Origin: Candidatus Cloacimonadota bacterium
GTDB taxonomy: Bacteria; Muiribacteriota; UBA6191
Direction of reading: 5' to 3'
Assembly (NCBI GenBank): GCA_019454875.1
Contig: JACFNL010000025.1
Span: forward strand, 1-39,334
DNA length: 39,334 nt
The notes below the pieces were generated by a model that was not told where the DNA came from, did not search any database, and worked only from the letters and a program-made list of their open reading frames with translations. Below, one piece after another: positions 1 through 8,973 of the stretch. Made by a program: the position numbers and the translations under genes. The stretch's first letter is position 1, and each line of letters starts with the position of its first letter.

Positions 1-1137
1 ACCCCCTTCAGGTCGGGTCTTTGCAGTTACAAAACCACCCATCAGTTCTGAGAGCCTCTTTACGATAGCCAAGCCTAGTCCAGAGCCTCCGTATTTTCTG
101 GTATGGGAATGATCAGCAAGATAAAATGGTTCAAACAGATCATCGAGCCTGCAATTCGACAAACCAATTCCCGTGTCTTGAACCACAAAACGGATTCGTA
201 CCTGTTCTTTATCCTGCTTCACAATCTTATAAGATAGATCAACAGTTCCCGAGTCAGTAAACTTAATGGAATTGTCCAAAAGATTCAAAAGGATCTGTTT
301 GATACGGAATACATCCCCTAAAAACAAATCCCCACCCTGATCAGAAACATAGCAGTTTATCTGCAATCCTTTATTTAATGCACTCTTTAAAACCTGATTG
401 AGACATTCTTTGACTAATAAAGACAGGCGAAACTCTCGCACATCCAGAACCAGACTGCGAGACTCAAGTTTGGTGATATCCAGTAAATCATTCACAACTT
501 TGAGCATTTTCTCCGCGCTGTGGCAGATGATCTGGACATACTCGGTCTGTTCCGAATTTAGTTCTGTATCTAAAAGAAGCTCAGAAATACCTAATACACC
601 AGTCATAGGAGTACGGATTTCATGGCTCATATTGGATAAAAACTGATTCTTGGCCAAAAATGCACATTGTGCTTCCATATTCAAATTCTTGATCAATTGG
701 GTGTTGCCCATTACAAGCTCGGAAACATCCAGAATCAGACCGGTGATTTGTGGTTCACTGACTCTAAAAAACTTGAACCAGATCAGTTTACCGCCCAAAG
801 ACAACTCAAGCGAGGCCACGGAATTAACACTGAGAAAATCAAGACAGTCCTTAAGTTTCCCGGCCTGTACCGGTGGTAAACCTTGGAGAAATTTCTGCAT
901 GCTTAACTCAGCATCACCAACAATCTGCAAATGATATTGTGACAAAGGATCAAGCTGCAACCTGTCAAACTCCGGTGTCCAGACCAGTGTTCCAATACCA
1001 GATCGAATCAACAACTCAGAAGATAAATTCAAAGAAGACTGGCTGCCAAGCAATTGGCGATTTTTTCTATATAACCAGATTAAGATTCCTAACAGTCCCA
1101 ATACTGTGGCAAGTACAAAAATATCACCTTGAGTCAC
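1..1137 (-). CDS. Membrane-anchored sensor histidine kinase, C-terminal end cut by window edge
   Basis: This is a two-component sensor kinase. The reading frame runs off the left edge, so only the first 379 residues are visible. One N-terminal membrane helix (about residues 5-22) is followed by a PAS-like stretch. The dimerisation domain has SHEIRTP, with the phosphoacceptor His at about residue 172. The ATPase domain has an N box (NLLDNSIKF), a G1 box (DTGIGL) and a G2 box (GGSGLGLAIVKRL). The start is GTG at 1137, because an in-frame TAG lies directly upstream. A TATGCT -10 box lies 6 bases before it and no good SD is present. It diverges from the S9 peptidase with overlapping promoters. 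A receiver domain may follow outside the window. The family is certain; the signal sensed is unknown. Confidence 0.92.
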   Translation of the reverse strand, partial: MTQGDIFVLATVLGLLGILIWLYRKNRQLLGSQSSLNLSSELLIRSGIGTLVWTPEFDRLQLDPLSQYHLQIVGDAELSMQKFLQGLPPVQAGKLKDCLDFLSVNSVASLELSLGGKLIWFKFFRVSEPQITGLILDVSELVMGNTQLIKNLNMEAQCAFLAKNQFLSNMSHEIRTPMTGVLGISELLLDTELNSEQTEYVQIICHSAEKMLKVVNDLLDITKLESRSLVLDVREFRLSLLVKECLNQVLKSALNKGLQINCYVSDQGGDLFLGDVFRIKQILLNLLDNSIKFTDSGTVDLSYKIVKQDKEQVRIRFVVQDTGIGLSNCRLDDLFEPFYLADHSHTRKYGGSGLGLAIVKRLSELMGGFVTAKTRPEGG

Positions 1138-1143
1138 CTATCC

Positions 1144-1172
1144 AGCATAACAGGGTTTTGCCAGTTTCTAAA
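1144..1172 (-). promoter_or_regulatory. Putative sigma70-type promoter of the histidine kinase
   Basis: On the minus strand a TTTAGA -35 box (1172-1167), a 17-base spacer and a TATGCT -10 box (1149-1144) end 6 bases before the GTG at 1137. Transcription would start at or next to the start codon. It overlaps the opposing promoter of the S9 peptidase. This was read by eye; the -35 match is only moderate. Confidence 0.4.
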
Positions 1173-1186
1173 GTGAGGTGTACAAT
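1158..1186 (+). promoter_or_regulatory. Putative sigma70-type promoter of the S9 peptidase
   Basis: TTGCCA (1158-1163), a 17-base spacer and TACAAT (1181-1186) form a near-consensus promoter. The -10 box overlaps the ATG at 1185, so the transcript would begin near the second in-frame ATG at 1194, 7 bases beyond the box. This argues for 1194 as the true start and for a leaderless message. An alternative reading is that GAGGTG at 1175-1180 is an SD for the ATG at 1185. Confidence 0.5.
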
Positions 1187-1193
1187 GCATTTT

Positions 1194-2987
1194 ATGAAAA
1201 CACATCATTATCAACGCCTGCTACAGTATGTAAAAATTGACGGTCATTCCTCAGTACAGCCAGGAAACTCGGATCAGTACTTCTATCTAAAAAGAACAGA
1301 CGGAGTGGTACAGATTTTCAAGTCCGCCTTAAAAAACACCTGGCCTCGACAATTGACCTACTTTGAAGAAGGAGTGGATGGATATAAGGCTTCTCCCGAT
1401 GGAAAAATTATTGCCGCCATTGTCAATTTTAAAGGTAGTGAACACAATCCCATTGCCCTGATTGACGCTACTACCGGTTCCTGGGTCATGGCGGTACAGT
1501 TTGATGGGGCTCAGGTAGGGTCCATACTTTGGAAACCAGACAGTTCTGCCTTTGTATTCCGTTCCAATCATGAAAATGGCAAAGACTTTCAAATATATGA
1601 ATACCGCCTGTTTGAGTCTGATATTCGTCTCCTGGTTCCTAGTGTAGGCTGGGCTTTTCCGATTGCCTTTTCTCCATCTTTGGGAAAACTTCTATACGGT
1701 CAGGCCTTAAGCAATGCCGACATGAATCTCTTTTTATGGGATTTTACTTCCGGGACTTCGGAAATTGTAACACCACATCAGGGCCAGATTTCCTACGAAG
1801 CCGGATTTGGACGGACTGACAATGAATTATATGTTTTAAGCAATGAGGGTTCGGATTTTCACAAGTTGTATCACTGGGATCTGGAAAGTGGAAAAAAGCA
1901 GCCCCTTGGACCTTCTATTGACTGGGAACTATCCGGTCTGGAAATCAGCAACTGTGGCAGGTATATCCTTTATTCCGCCAACGAAGAAGGCTATTCCAGT
2001 CTTTACCTGATTGATGCCTGGTTAAATAACGAGTTGCCGACCCCAGAAACCAAAGGCATTATTTCTGCCTATTCTTTTACCCAGAGCATGGATATCATGT
2101 TCTGTTACGATTTTCCCAAACGCTCTTCCGAGGTCTACCTCTGGTCCTGGGCTCATGCTGAAAGCAAACAGCTTACATGGTCCTCCTATCAGGGTCTGAT
2201 GCCGCATGAGTTTGTACAACCGGAACTGATAGAGTTTGAAAGTTTTGATGGACTTAAGATTCCCGCCTTTCTTTATCTTCCAAAAAACTACAAACGGGGT
2301 AAGAGTATACCCATGATTCTACATTTTCACGGTGGGCCGGAAGCCCAGTTCCGTCCCAATTTTTACAAACACTTTCAGTATTTTCTGGAGCTTGGGATTG
2401 GCATCTGTGCCCCGAATATTCGGGGATCTTCCGGTTATGGACTGCATTACATGTCACTGGATGACTACAAAAAACGAATGGACTCCGTTCAGGATGGGAT
2501 CGAACTGGCCCGGTATTTGATGGATGAAGGTTACACAAGCTCGGATCAACTTGGAGTTATGGGTGGATCCTATGGTGGATTTATGGTTCTGTCCCTGATT
2601 ACTGAGGCACCCCAGTATTTTGCTGCTGCCTGTGATGTGGTAGGAATTTCTAATCTGGTAACCTTTCTAAAAAACACGGCCCCCTACCGCCGTGCCCTAA
2701 GGGAAGCCGAATACGGCCCCCTCAGTGATGAAGAGTTTTTAAAATCCATATCCCCTATTTACAAAATGGATAGAGTAATTACTCCACTTTTAGTGGTTCA
2801 CGGAGCCACTGATCCAAGAGTGCCTTTAAATGAAGCACAGCAGGTAGTGGAAGCATTACAGGCCAGAAACAGAGCAGTTGAATGGCTCTATTTTGAAGAT
2901 GAGGGACATGGAATCAGAAAACTTGAGAACCAGATACTTTATTACGATAAAATGTTTCAGTTTTTCAGTAAGTATCTGCTGCCTTAA
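1194..2987 (+). CDS. S9 family serine peptidase (prolyl oligopeptidase / acylaminoacyl peptidase type)
   Basis: The N-terminal two thirds look like the beta-propeller of S9 peptidases (repeats of the type SPDGK and WKPDSSAFVF). The C-terminal third is the alpha/beta hydrolase domain. The catalytic triad is visible: Ser459 in GGSYGG, Asp540 in GATDPRVPL and His572 in DEGHG. The length of about 597 residues is normal for the family. No signal peptide is seen, so a cytoplasmic peptidase acting on short peptides is expected. The start is 1194 or 1185: a near-consensus promoter ends over the ATG at 1185 and favours 1194. The open frame extends upstream to 873, but that part overlaps the histidine kinase and does not look like protein. 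It ends 9 bases from the convergent TamB gene. Confidence 0.93.
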   Translation: MKTHHYQRLLQYVKIDGHSSVQPGNSDQYFYLKRTDGVVQIFKSALKNTWPRQLTYFEEGVDGYKASPDGKIIAAIVNFKGSEHNPIALIDATTGSWVMAVQFDGAQVGSILWKPDSSAFVFRSNHENGKDFQIYEYRLFESDIRLLVPSVGWAFPIAFSPSLGKLLYGQALSNADMNLFLWDFTSGTSEIVTPHQGQISYEAGFGRTDNELYVLSNEGSDFHKLYHWDLESGKKQPLGPSIDWELSGLEISNCGRYILYSANEEGYSSLYLIDAWLNNELPTPETKGIISAYSFTQSMDIMFCYDFPKRSSEVYLWSWAHAESKQLTWSSYQGLMPHEFVQPELIEFESFDGLKIPAFLYLPKNYKRGKSIPMILHFHGGPEAQFRPNFYKHFQYFLELGIGICAPNIRGSSGYGLHYMSLDDYKKRMDSVQDGIELARYLMDEGYTSSDQLGVMGGSYGGFMVLSLITEAPQYFAAACDVVGISNLVTFLKNTAPYRRALREAEYGPLSDEEFLKSISPIYKMDRVITPLLVVHGATDPRVPLNEAQQVVEALQARNRAVEWLYFEDEGHGIRKLENQILYYDKMFQFFSKYLLP

Positions 2988-2995
2988 GGTCTAAC

Positions 2996-5900
2996 TCAGA
3001 ATCGGATTTTATGTTTGACACCAAACTGGAAGTCCTTTTCTGAGTTCGATTTTAAATCCAGATTTTCTCTGTCTACCTCACTGCTTCTTTCTAAAATCAA
3101 ATCCACTTTTTCATTGAGGTGAAACTCCAGCTGGGTGCGGTTTCTGATCAATCCACCCCTGCTGGTTTCCTGTTCGTGAATGACATCTACCCCTTCGCCA
3201 AGGCTTGTGCCTAAACGAAGCCTCGAACCATCCAGAGCCCCGGCCTGAGAACCTAGATAGTTTGACTGTAACCTGAATCCATCCAGTTTAAAAATTTCCC
3301 CAAGGATACTTTCAAAATGTTTTCCTAATAATTGCTCCTCAATGGTGGAGGCAACCTGCTCCGACATCTGTTCCTCCTCTTCTCTTGCTGAAAGCCGCTT
3401 TTTTGCCGGTAAGACAGAAGAAGCACCAGGGCGGGATGGGGCCAGGACCTTTAGCCATTCTTCTCCACTTAAGGCACGGCCATCAGCCAGAATCAATGGC
3501 CTGAGATCCGAGATAGGCCCAGAAAGGGACAACTCCAGATTGGAACCGAAGTTTCTGGCAAATGCCCGCACATTAAGAACTGTCTCAAAAGGATAGGAGC
3601 TGTTAACATTCTGGCCTCTCTGGCCTACCGGAAACCTTTCCTGCCACATCAAAGAAAGTTTATCCACTACCGAGGCCTTGGCAAACTGCCTTGATTCCCA
3701 GAGATTTTTTTTCTCGGTACCTGCATCCGAAACCACTCTGGGCACAAATTTCAGATTCGAGCCCTGATCCAGATCAAACCGGTTTCTAGCCAGATCGATC
3801 CGGCCTTTGATGGCCATCACCGAACCATCAAGAACTAACTGGTCTTTTTTCCAGGACAATATAAAAGACGGTTCCAGTTCTGCCTGAAAAAACTCTGCCC
3901 TCAAAAGCGACTTACCCTTTGGTTTTAATATAGACAAATCAACAGTCCAATCTTTTGGAAAACGAAACTGTCCCTGATGGGTTGGTTCGGCTAAATGGCG
4001 CACAAACTCCTCATACAAAAACACTCCATCTCTGTAGTTGACGATACCCTGAATCACGGGACTAAAAACTGTGCCGCCCACACTCAGATTGAGAATTTCC
4101 GGACCTTCCAGTTTCAGCCAGCCAAGATTCAAAGCGGCCTGGGCTGCACCACCTGTCAAACGAAGTGTTTTTTCCCATAAATCAATTTTTCCGCGCAACA
4201 AAAGATCAGTGTCTTTAACACGGGTTTTAAATTCCCTAATATCCATGATGCTTGATAAAACACCGGCATCAAGAAATACGGAGCTTAGATTGAGACTCTC
4301 CTGATTATAGAGTATTCCCAAACTGCCGTTTTCGATTTTAACCCGACCGGCAAAATCCGGTTTCTCAAAGCTACCTGAAACGGTCATATCCAAGTCGATT
4401 GTACCGTCCAGATTAAGTACCTGATCCGGCAACAATGGTTTAAAGAACTTCATGTCTGTTTTGGGAATTTTTATGGCAAGCTGAAGCGGACCAGTCTGCT
4501 TGGGCAAGGGAGCAATCCCATGAATCTGAATCTGGGAGCTCAACCTGCGAATTATGGATTTGTCAATTTTGATCTGTTGGGAATTCACCTGTCCTGCAAA
4601 GCGAAACTCATCAACAAAAACGGGTTTGTCCTGGATAAAAAGATTTACATTGGTAAGGGTCATTGTGGTGTTAAGTTGCCTCTTTAACGAATCAAGCGGG
4701 TGAGTCATTACAAGATCCATATTAAGATCTGCCTGCAATTGGGTGGTCAGATTCTGAGTCTTAAGGCCCCTGACATTTAGAACAATCTGATCCTTTCCTA
4801 ATACCATATCAAGATCTGCTGATGGCTGATTTCTCCCTTGAGTCAAGCTAAGTCCTAGTCCACCACTTAAGGTATTATCCAATCCATAAACTAGCTGAGA
4901 CTGCCTGTTTAAAATCAGCTCATTGCTACCAATCCCCAGTTTAAAACGCTTCAAGATAATCTGTGATCCATTGGAGCCAAAAAATCCATCCAGGGCAATT
5001 TCACCACCATCCAGCCTTAAAAACCCCTGGGGTAAAAATGGCATGGCAAGCCTGGCTAGGTTAGTTTCAGCCATAGAAAAGTCAATTCCATCCGCCTTCT
5101 GAACCAGATTAATCCTAAGACTTCTGTCCATAAGTTTCATCCAGTATTTCCCCTGCCTGTAGGCCATCTCCAAGGCCGCATCATCAAGCCGGATTCCTTC
5201 CAAATCCAGAGCCTGAGCCCTACTCTTTAACCGAAACCCCGACTCCGGCCACAAGGAAACATCTGCTTTTAAATCTACTAGCTGTCCACTGAATTCAACT
5301 TCGGGCACATAAGGCTTAAACCATTTGAAGTCTAATATCGGGGTGAACAGATTCAATTCGCCCGCAAGCTCGGAAAACTTGCCTGTTAATAGAATCTGAG
5401 ACTTATCCAAAAGTCTTAAGTCACCTCTGAGTTCCGCCTCATCAAGATTACCCTCCAGCATAAAATTCATGGAATCAAGCTCTACTTCCCTGCATTCAAT
5501 TTTTGAAATCCTGCCCTGGGATTTCCAGGTAAACTCTCTGGAGTTCAGATCAAAACTCACTTCCAGCCCAGCCTGAATCTCTCCCTTTACGGCACCGGCT
5601 GATTCTGGCAATATCCGGCTCAAAAGCCCCATATCCAACTGATTTATTAATGCACTCAGTTTCAGATGATTCTCATTTAAACTGCCGTTTAACTTGGTTC
5701 CTGAAAACCAGGGAGCAGAAAACTGCTCCATCAAAAAAACCAGATCCTGATCTTCTCCCGCAAGGTAGGGATTCAGATTAAGAAGATGTACTTCTCCAAG
5801 CTGCAAATCAAAATCATCAAATTTGAGATTCTGGATCTGAATTTTACCTAGATCCACTGTTTCTCCATCCCACTGTAAGTCCATACTGATCTGGCCCCGA

Positions 5901-7015
5901 ACCCTGTGTGATATATCACTAAACTCAAGGGAGTGTAAAAGCTCTGAAACCTCGATGCCGGGAACCACCACAACAAATCTGGGTTTGTCATCCTGTTTCC
6001 ACTGACCACTAGCCAGTATCTGTGTCCCTAAAATTTCCATACTTCCATGTTTTAATGTGGCCTCTTTGTGATTCCAATGCCCTTGAAGTAATACTTTGGA
6101 GGCCACCACATCACCAATCTGAAGCACAGAAAATTCACCTTCCGACTCACCCTGTAATGTGTAATAAAATAAATCCCCTGCTGGGGAAGTAAACACATGG
6201 GGAGACTCAAAACGATTTGGATCCAATGCAAAATTCAAGCTGGTCTGCATACTAATTTCCCCATCAATAGGTTGACGGAAACGAATCAGCTCCTCCAGGG
6301 ATACTCCCTTGGCCTGTAAGACAATCTGGCCTACCATGTTTTTTGTATCGAGGGTAAAATCCATGTTTAAAGGACGGGGTCCGGGAGATTTGGTGCTTAA
6401 GTGAGCATTTACGCTTAAGCGTTGTTCCCTCCAGTCCAGTTCCCCAACAAAACGGGGAGTAAAACCTGGCTCCATATAATCTTCAAACCATTCAATCTGC
6501 TCATCGGTCAGATACAATTCATGCGGGGAATCAAAGGATAGTTCATAAAAATGAATGTTTTTTAAAACCAGAGAATCCAGCAAGGAACCCGATGTTCCGC
6601 TGAATGCTTTTTGTAAATCCTTTCTGGCAATCATGTCCCTAAGGCCAGGAGCAGATACTTTTAAACGATCGATCCTGGCCCAGGAAACCGACAGCTCGCC
6701 TGCAATCAGTTTAAACAGATCCACCTTGGCGAAGAGGGTGTCCATAGAAATGATGCTCTGTTGACTGTTTTTCTCCTTAAGGCTCAGGTTGGTGATAAAA
6801 AACCCGCCAAACAATCCCCCGTTTACTTCGGCAGTGGAAATTTCATAACTGTCAAATCTGGTATTGGCAAACCCGGCTTTTAACAGATCAAATGCCATGG
6901 CATTTAACAAGGATGCCAAAACGGTAAAAATACCCAAAATGAGGGCAAAAACCAGAATCAGGGTCCGTTTCATGGCCCTTGAGGAAAATTTCCGTTCTTT
7001 TGTGCTAACCGTCAT
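2996..7015 (-). CDS. TamB-like translocation and assembly module protein (DUF490 family)
   Basis: This is a 1339-residue protein with one N-terminal membrane anchor (about residues 15-38, opening MKRTLILVFALILGI). It continues with very long beta-rich, AsmA/TamB-like repeats. The C-terminal 300 residues match the DUF490 pattern: amphipathic beta strands and a terminal strand ending in Phe. Known TamB proteins span the periplasm and work with a BamA-family partner (TamA) in outer-membrane protein insertion or lipid transport. No tamA is in the window. The start is uncertain. ATG 7015 has no clear SD, and ATG 6973 would place the anchor at the very N terminus. The gene diverges from the TPR/peptidase gene with few bases between them, so any promoter must overlap coding sequence. 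Confidence 0.88.
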   Translation of the reverse strand: MTVSTKERKFSSRAMKRTLILVFALILGIFTVLASLLNAMAFDLLKAGFANTRFDSYEISTAEVNGGLFGGFFITNLSLKEKNSQQSIISMDTLFAKVDLFKLIAGELSVSWARIDRLKVSAPGLRDMIARKDLQKAFSGTSGSLLDSLVLKNIHFYELSFDSPHELYLTDEQIEWFEDYMEPGFTPRFVGELDWREQRLSVNAHLSTKSPGPRPLNMDFTLDTKNMVGQIVLQAKGVSLEELIRFRQPIDGEISMQTSLNFALDPNRFESPHVFTSPAGDLFYYTLQGESEGEFSVLQIGDVVASKVLLQGHWNHKEATLKHGSMEILGTQILASGQWKQDDKPRFVVVVPGIEVSELLHSLEFSDISHRVRGQISMDLQWDGETVDLGKIQIQNLKFDDFDLQLGEVHLLNLNPYLAGEDQDLVFLMEQFSAPWFSGTKLNGSLNENHLKLSALINQLDMGLLSRILPESAGAVKGEIQAGLEVSFDLNSREFTWKSQGRISKIECREVELDSMNFMLEGNLDEAELRGDLRLLDKSQILLTGKFSELAGELNLFTPILDFKWFKPYVPEVEFSGQLVDLKADVSLWPESGFRLKSRAQALDLEGIRLDDAALEMAYRQGKYWMKLMDRSLRINLVQKADGIDFSMAETNLARLAMPFLPQGFLRLDGGEIALDGFFGSNGSQIILKRFKLGIGSNELILNRQSQLVYGLDNTLSGGLGLSLTQGRNQPSADLDMVLGKDQIVLNVRGLKTQNLTTQLQADLNMDLVMTHPLDSLKRQLNTTMTLTNVNLFIQDKPVFVDEFRFAGQVNSQQIKIDKSIIRRLSSQIQIHGIAPLPKQTGPLQLAIKIPKTDMKFFKPLLPDQVLNLDGTIDLDMTVSGSFEKPDFAGRVKIENGSLGILYNQESLNLSSVFLDAGVLSSIMDIREFKTRVKDTDLLLRGKIDLWEKTLRLTGGAAQAALNLGWLKLEGPEILNLSVGGTVFSPVIQGIVNYRDGVFLYEEFVRHLAEPTHQGQFRFPKDWTVDLSILKPKGKSLLRAEFFQAELEPSFILSWKKDQLVLDGSVMAIKGRIDLARNRFDLDQGSNLKFVPRVVSDAGTEKKNLWESRQFAKASVVDKLSLMWQERFPVGQRGQNVNSSYPFETVLNVRAFARNFGSNLELSLSGPISDLRPLILADGRALSGEEWLKVLAPSRPGASSVLPAKKRLSAREEEEQMSEQVASTIEEQLLGKHFESILGEIFKLDGFRLQSNYLGSQAGALDGSRLRLGTSLGEGVDVIHEQETSRGGLIRNRTQLEFHLNEKVDLILERSSEVDRENLDLKSNSEKDFQFGVKHKIRF

Positions 7016-7032
7016 ATCTTATGGCATTGCCC

Positions 7033-7042
7033 ATGCTAAAAT
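7033..7042 (+). promoter_or_regulatory. Putative extended -10 promoter of the TPR/metallopeptidase-like gene
   Basis: ATGCTAAAAT contains a TG-n-TAAAAT extended -10 element, the same core found before the AAA/PD-(D/E)XK genes at 19961, 21772 and 28675. TAAAAT occupies 7037-7042 and overlaps the upstream in-frame ATG at 7041. The ATG at 7053, 10 bases downstream, therefore becomes the likelier start. Confidence 0.45.
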
Positions 7043-7052
7043 GAAAATCTAT

Positions 7053-8396
7053 ATGTTACTTTATTACCTTCGTCATTTGACCCTACAATACTGTCTTTTT
7101 TGTCCGATTTTTGCCCTTTCGGAGTTAAGATTGTGTCTTGAAAGACAGGATTTTTACTGTGCTGAGTCAAGACTTGACTCATTAAAGCAGCTTAACGGTA
7201 ATCAAAAGGATGTTTTAAGGGCCGAAATCCAGCTTCAGAAGGCCCTGTGGCATGATCAGAACAAGGATTACAGAAATGCGGTTTTTGCAGTCGAAAAAGC
7301 CCATGCTATACAACCTGAAAACATCCAGATTTCGGTGAGATTAGCCACTGCATACCTGAGAAACCATGACTTTTACGAAGCAATTTCAATAATAGAAAGA
7401 ATCAGATCCAGGTTAGGAGTAGAAGAACAGATTATGGCCTCCCTGATTTTAGCCCAGGCCTGGATGAAGCTTGAGAACTACAATGCTGCATTAAATGAAC
7501 TGAGGCATCAGGAGTATCAATCCCGGCAATCGGGGGAGTTATACTCTTTAATGGCCATCTGCTACATCAGGACATCACAACCAGAATCTGCTCTGGATGT
7601 ATTTTCCCGTAAGGAAAAAAATACTGGTTCCCTGTCCTCTGAGGATCAGAGGCTAAAACATCAGGCCCAACAAAACATCAGACTCAGAGAAAAATACACA
7701 ACTGCTGTTTCATCAAGTTTTCGGGTAGTCATGCAGGCAAACGGTAATTCCGAAGCCTTGAGGATTTACCTTGATATCCTGGATCGGGCCTACATGGATG
7801 TGGGCAGGGTATTGGACTATTATCCTAAAAACTACACCAGGGTACTGTTTTTAAATCGTGAGGACTTCGTTGAATATACAAGTATCGAATCCGAAGCTGT
7901 GGCCGGCCTTCATGATGGGGCAAGCCTTGATCTTTTAATCCCCTGGGAAAAAATCAGCCAGAATCAGGAGAAATCCAGACTTGAAAATGTAATTTATCAC
8001 GAATACACCCACCACCTTCTTAATCTGATGACAAAACAATCAAGAAATATTCCACTTTGGGTTCACGAAGGGCTGGCTCAATTTCTTGAGCCTCATCAGG
8101 ACATGGCTGTAAAACACCAGATTTTAAAGCCCATGATTTTACAGGCAAACTACTACCGCCAGGATATGCCGGAAAATGTATCCCTGCATTCTGGGGCCTT
8201 CCAATTTTATGCCCAGGCCCATTCCATGATACAATTTGCTTCGGATAAAGGATGGTTACCCAGCCTTGTAAGCCAGTTACCCCTGCTTCGGGCAGACTTC
8301 TCATTTGCCGATTTATTTGTTAAGAGCACGGGATTAAAGATGAACGAGTTTATCGAGACCTGGGCCAAAACTCTTGGAGAGATTTATGCAGACTAG
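7053..8396 (+). CDS. TPR-repeat protein with a gluzincin-like (peptidase MA-type) domain
   Basis: The N terminus is hydrophobic (MLLYYLRHLTLQYCLF), which suggests export or anchoring. Helical TPR-like repeats follow at about residues 25-220, for example NKDYRNAVFAVEKAHAIQPEN. The C-terminal half carries HEYTHH (316-321), then WVHEGLAQFLE with Glu339. This is the zinc-binding HExxH-like and distal Glu arrangement of peptidase MA-type proteins. Here the HExxH is HEYTH, so zinc binding is plausible, but whether it is an active protease is unproven. In-frame ATGs also exist at 7041 and 6864; the promoter position favours 7053. It overlaps the next gene by 11 bases, so the two are probably co-translated. 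Its substrate is unknown. Confidence 0.75.
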   Translation: MLLYYLRHLTLQYCLFCPIFALSELRLCLERQDFYCAESRLDSLKQLNGNQKDVLRAEIQLQKALWHDQNKDYRNAVFAVEKAHAIQPENIQISVRLATAYLRNHDFYEAISIIERIRSRLGVEEQIMASLILAQAWMKLENYNAALNELRHQEYQSRQSGELYSLMAICYIRTSQPESALDVFSRKEKNTGSLSSEDQRLKHQAQQNIRLREKYTTAVSSSFRVVMQANGNSEALRIYLDILDRAYMDVGRVLDYYPKNYTRVLFLNREDFVEYTSIESEAVAGLHDGASLDLLIPWEKISQNQEKSRLENVIYHEYTHHLLNLMTKQSRNIPLWVHEGLAQFLEPHQDMAVKHQILKPMILQANYYRQDMPENVSLHSGAFQFYAQAHSMIQFASDKGWLPSLVSQLPLLRADFSFADLFVKSTGLKMNEFIETWAKTLGEIYAD

Positions 8397-8973
8397 CTTT
8401 AATGTCAATCATGCTGTATCCAGTTTTGCCAGTTCCTTGAATCGTATCTATCAGGACAATTTTCAAAATGCGGATGGTATTCAGAGACTGGGGAAAGGCG
8501 CGTTTTCTGTGGTAGGTAATACCCTGCACTACAGACCTGATCTTAAAGAAGCCGTGCCCACCAACAATTTTGTGGCCGTCAACCGCAGAATGGGTGAAAA
8601 ATATTCTGCCCGTCTGGATGTGAAGGTTAGTGCCTTAAGCCAGGTTGGAGCAAAGCGGGTCAGTCTGGTAACGGACTATCACGATGAAAAAAATCATATG
8701 GCCTTAATTTACAATTCCAACAATCGTGAAGCCCAACTGATTCGTTACCAGAATGGAAACAAGCAGATTCTTGGAATTAAAACTCTGGAAGCCAATCCTG
8801 GACGAGAGTTCAGTATTCAAGTGGACAAAAATTTCAATCGCCAGGATTTTTATATTGAGGGTGAAAAAATATTTTCGTTCCAGGACACTGCTGGAACCAA
8901 AAAAAATGGGGCGTTTGGATTTGGAGCCCTTGATTCCGAGGTCAGCTTTCGTAATTTGAAAATATCTCAGTGA
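8386..8973 (+). CDS. Unknown protein, probable concanavalin-A-like beta sandwich
   Basis: This is a 195-residue protein with no signal peptide. The start at 8386 is chosen because GGAGAG lies just upstream inside the preceding gene. The pattern resembles LamG/DUF1080-type jelly rolls: alternating strands, an SARLDVKV segment, an RYQNG turn, NGAFGFGALDSEVSFRNLKI at the C terminus and polar loops. That final segment, describing a modified region and then a strand, is typical of such folds. No catalytic motif is recognised. It is translationally coupled to the TPR/metallopeptidase-like gene and may act with it. It overlaps the 3' end of the rsmI-like gene by 7 bp. The fold call is inference from composition only. 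Confidence 0.7.
   Translation: MQTSFNVNHAVSSFASSLNRIYQDNFQNADGIQRLGKGAFSVVGNTLHYRPDLKEAVPTNNFVAVNRRMGEKYSARLDVKVSALSQVGAKRVSLVTDYHDEKNHMALIYNSNNREAQLIRYQNGNKQILGIKTLEANPGREFSIQVDKNFNRQDFYIEGEKIFSFQDTAGTKKNGAFGFGALDSEVSFRNLKISQ

Noticed and set aside
873..1193. Upstream extension of the S9 peptidase reading frame
   Set aside because: It lies entirely antisense to the histidine kinase or within the promoter region, and the translation does not look like a protein domain. The promoter and family length support a start at 1194 or 1185.
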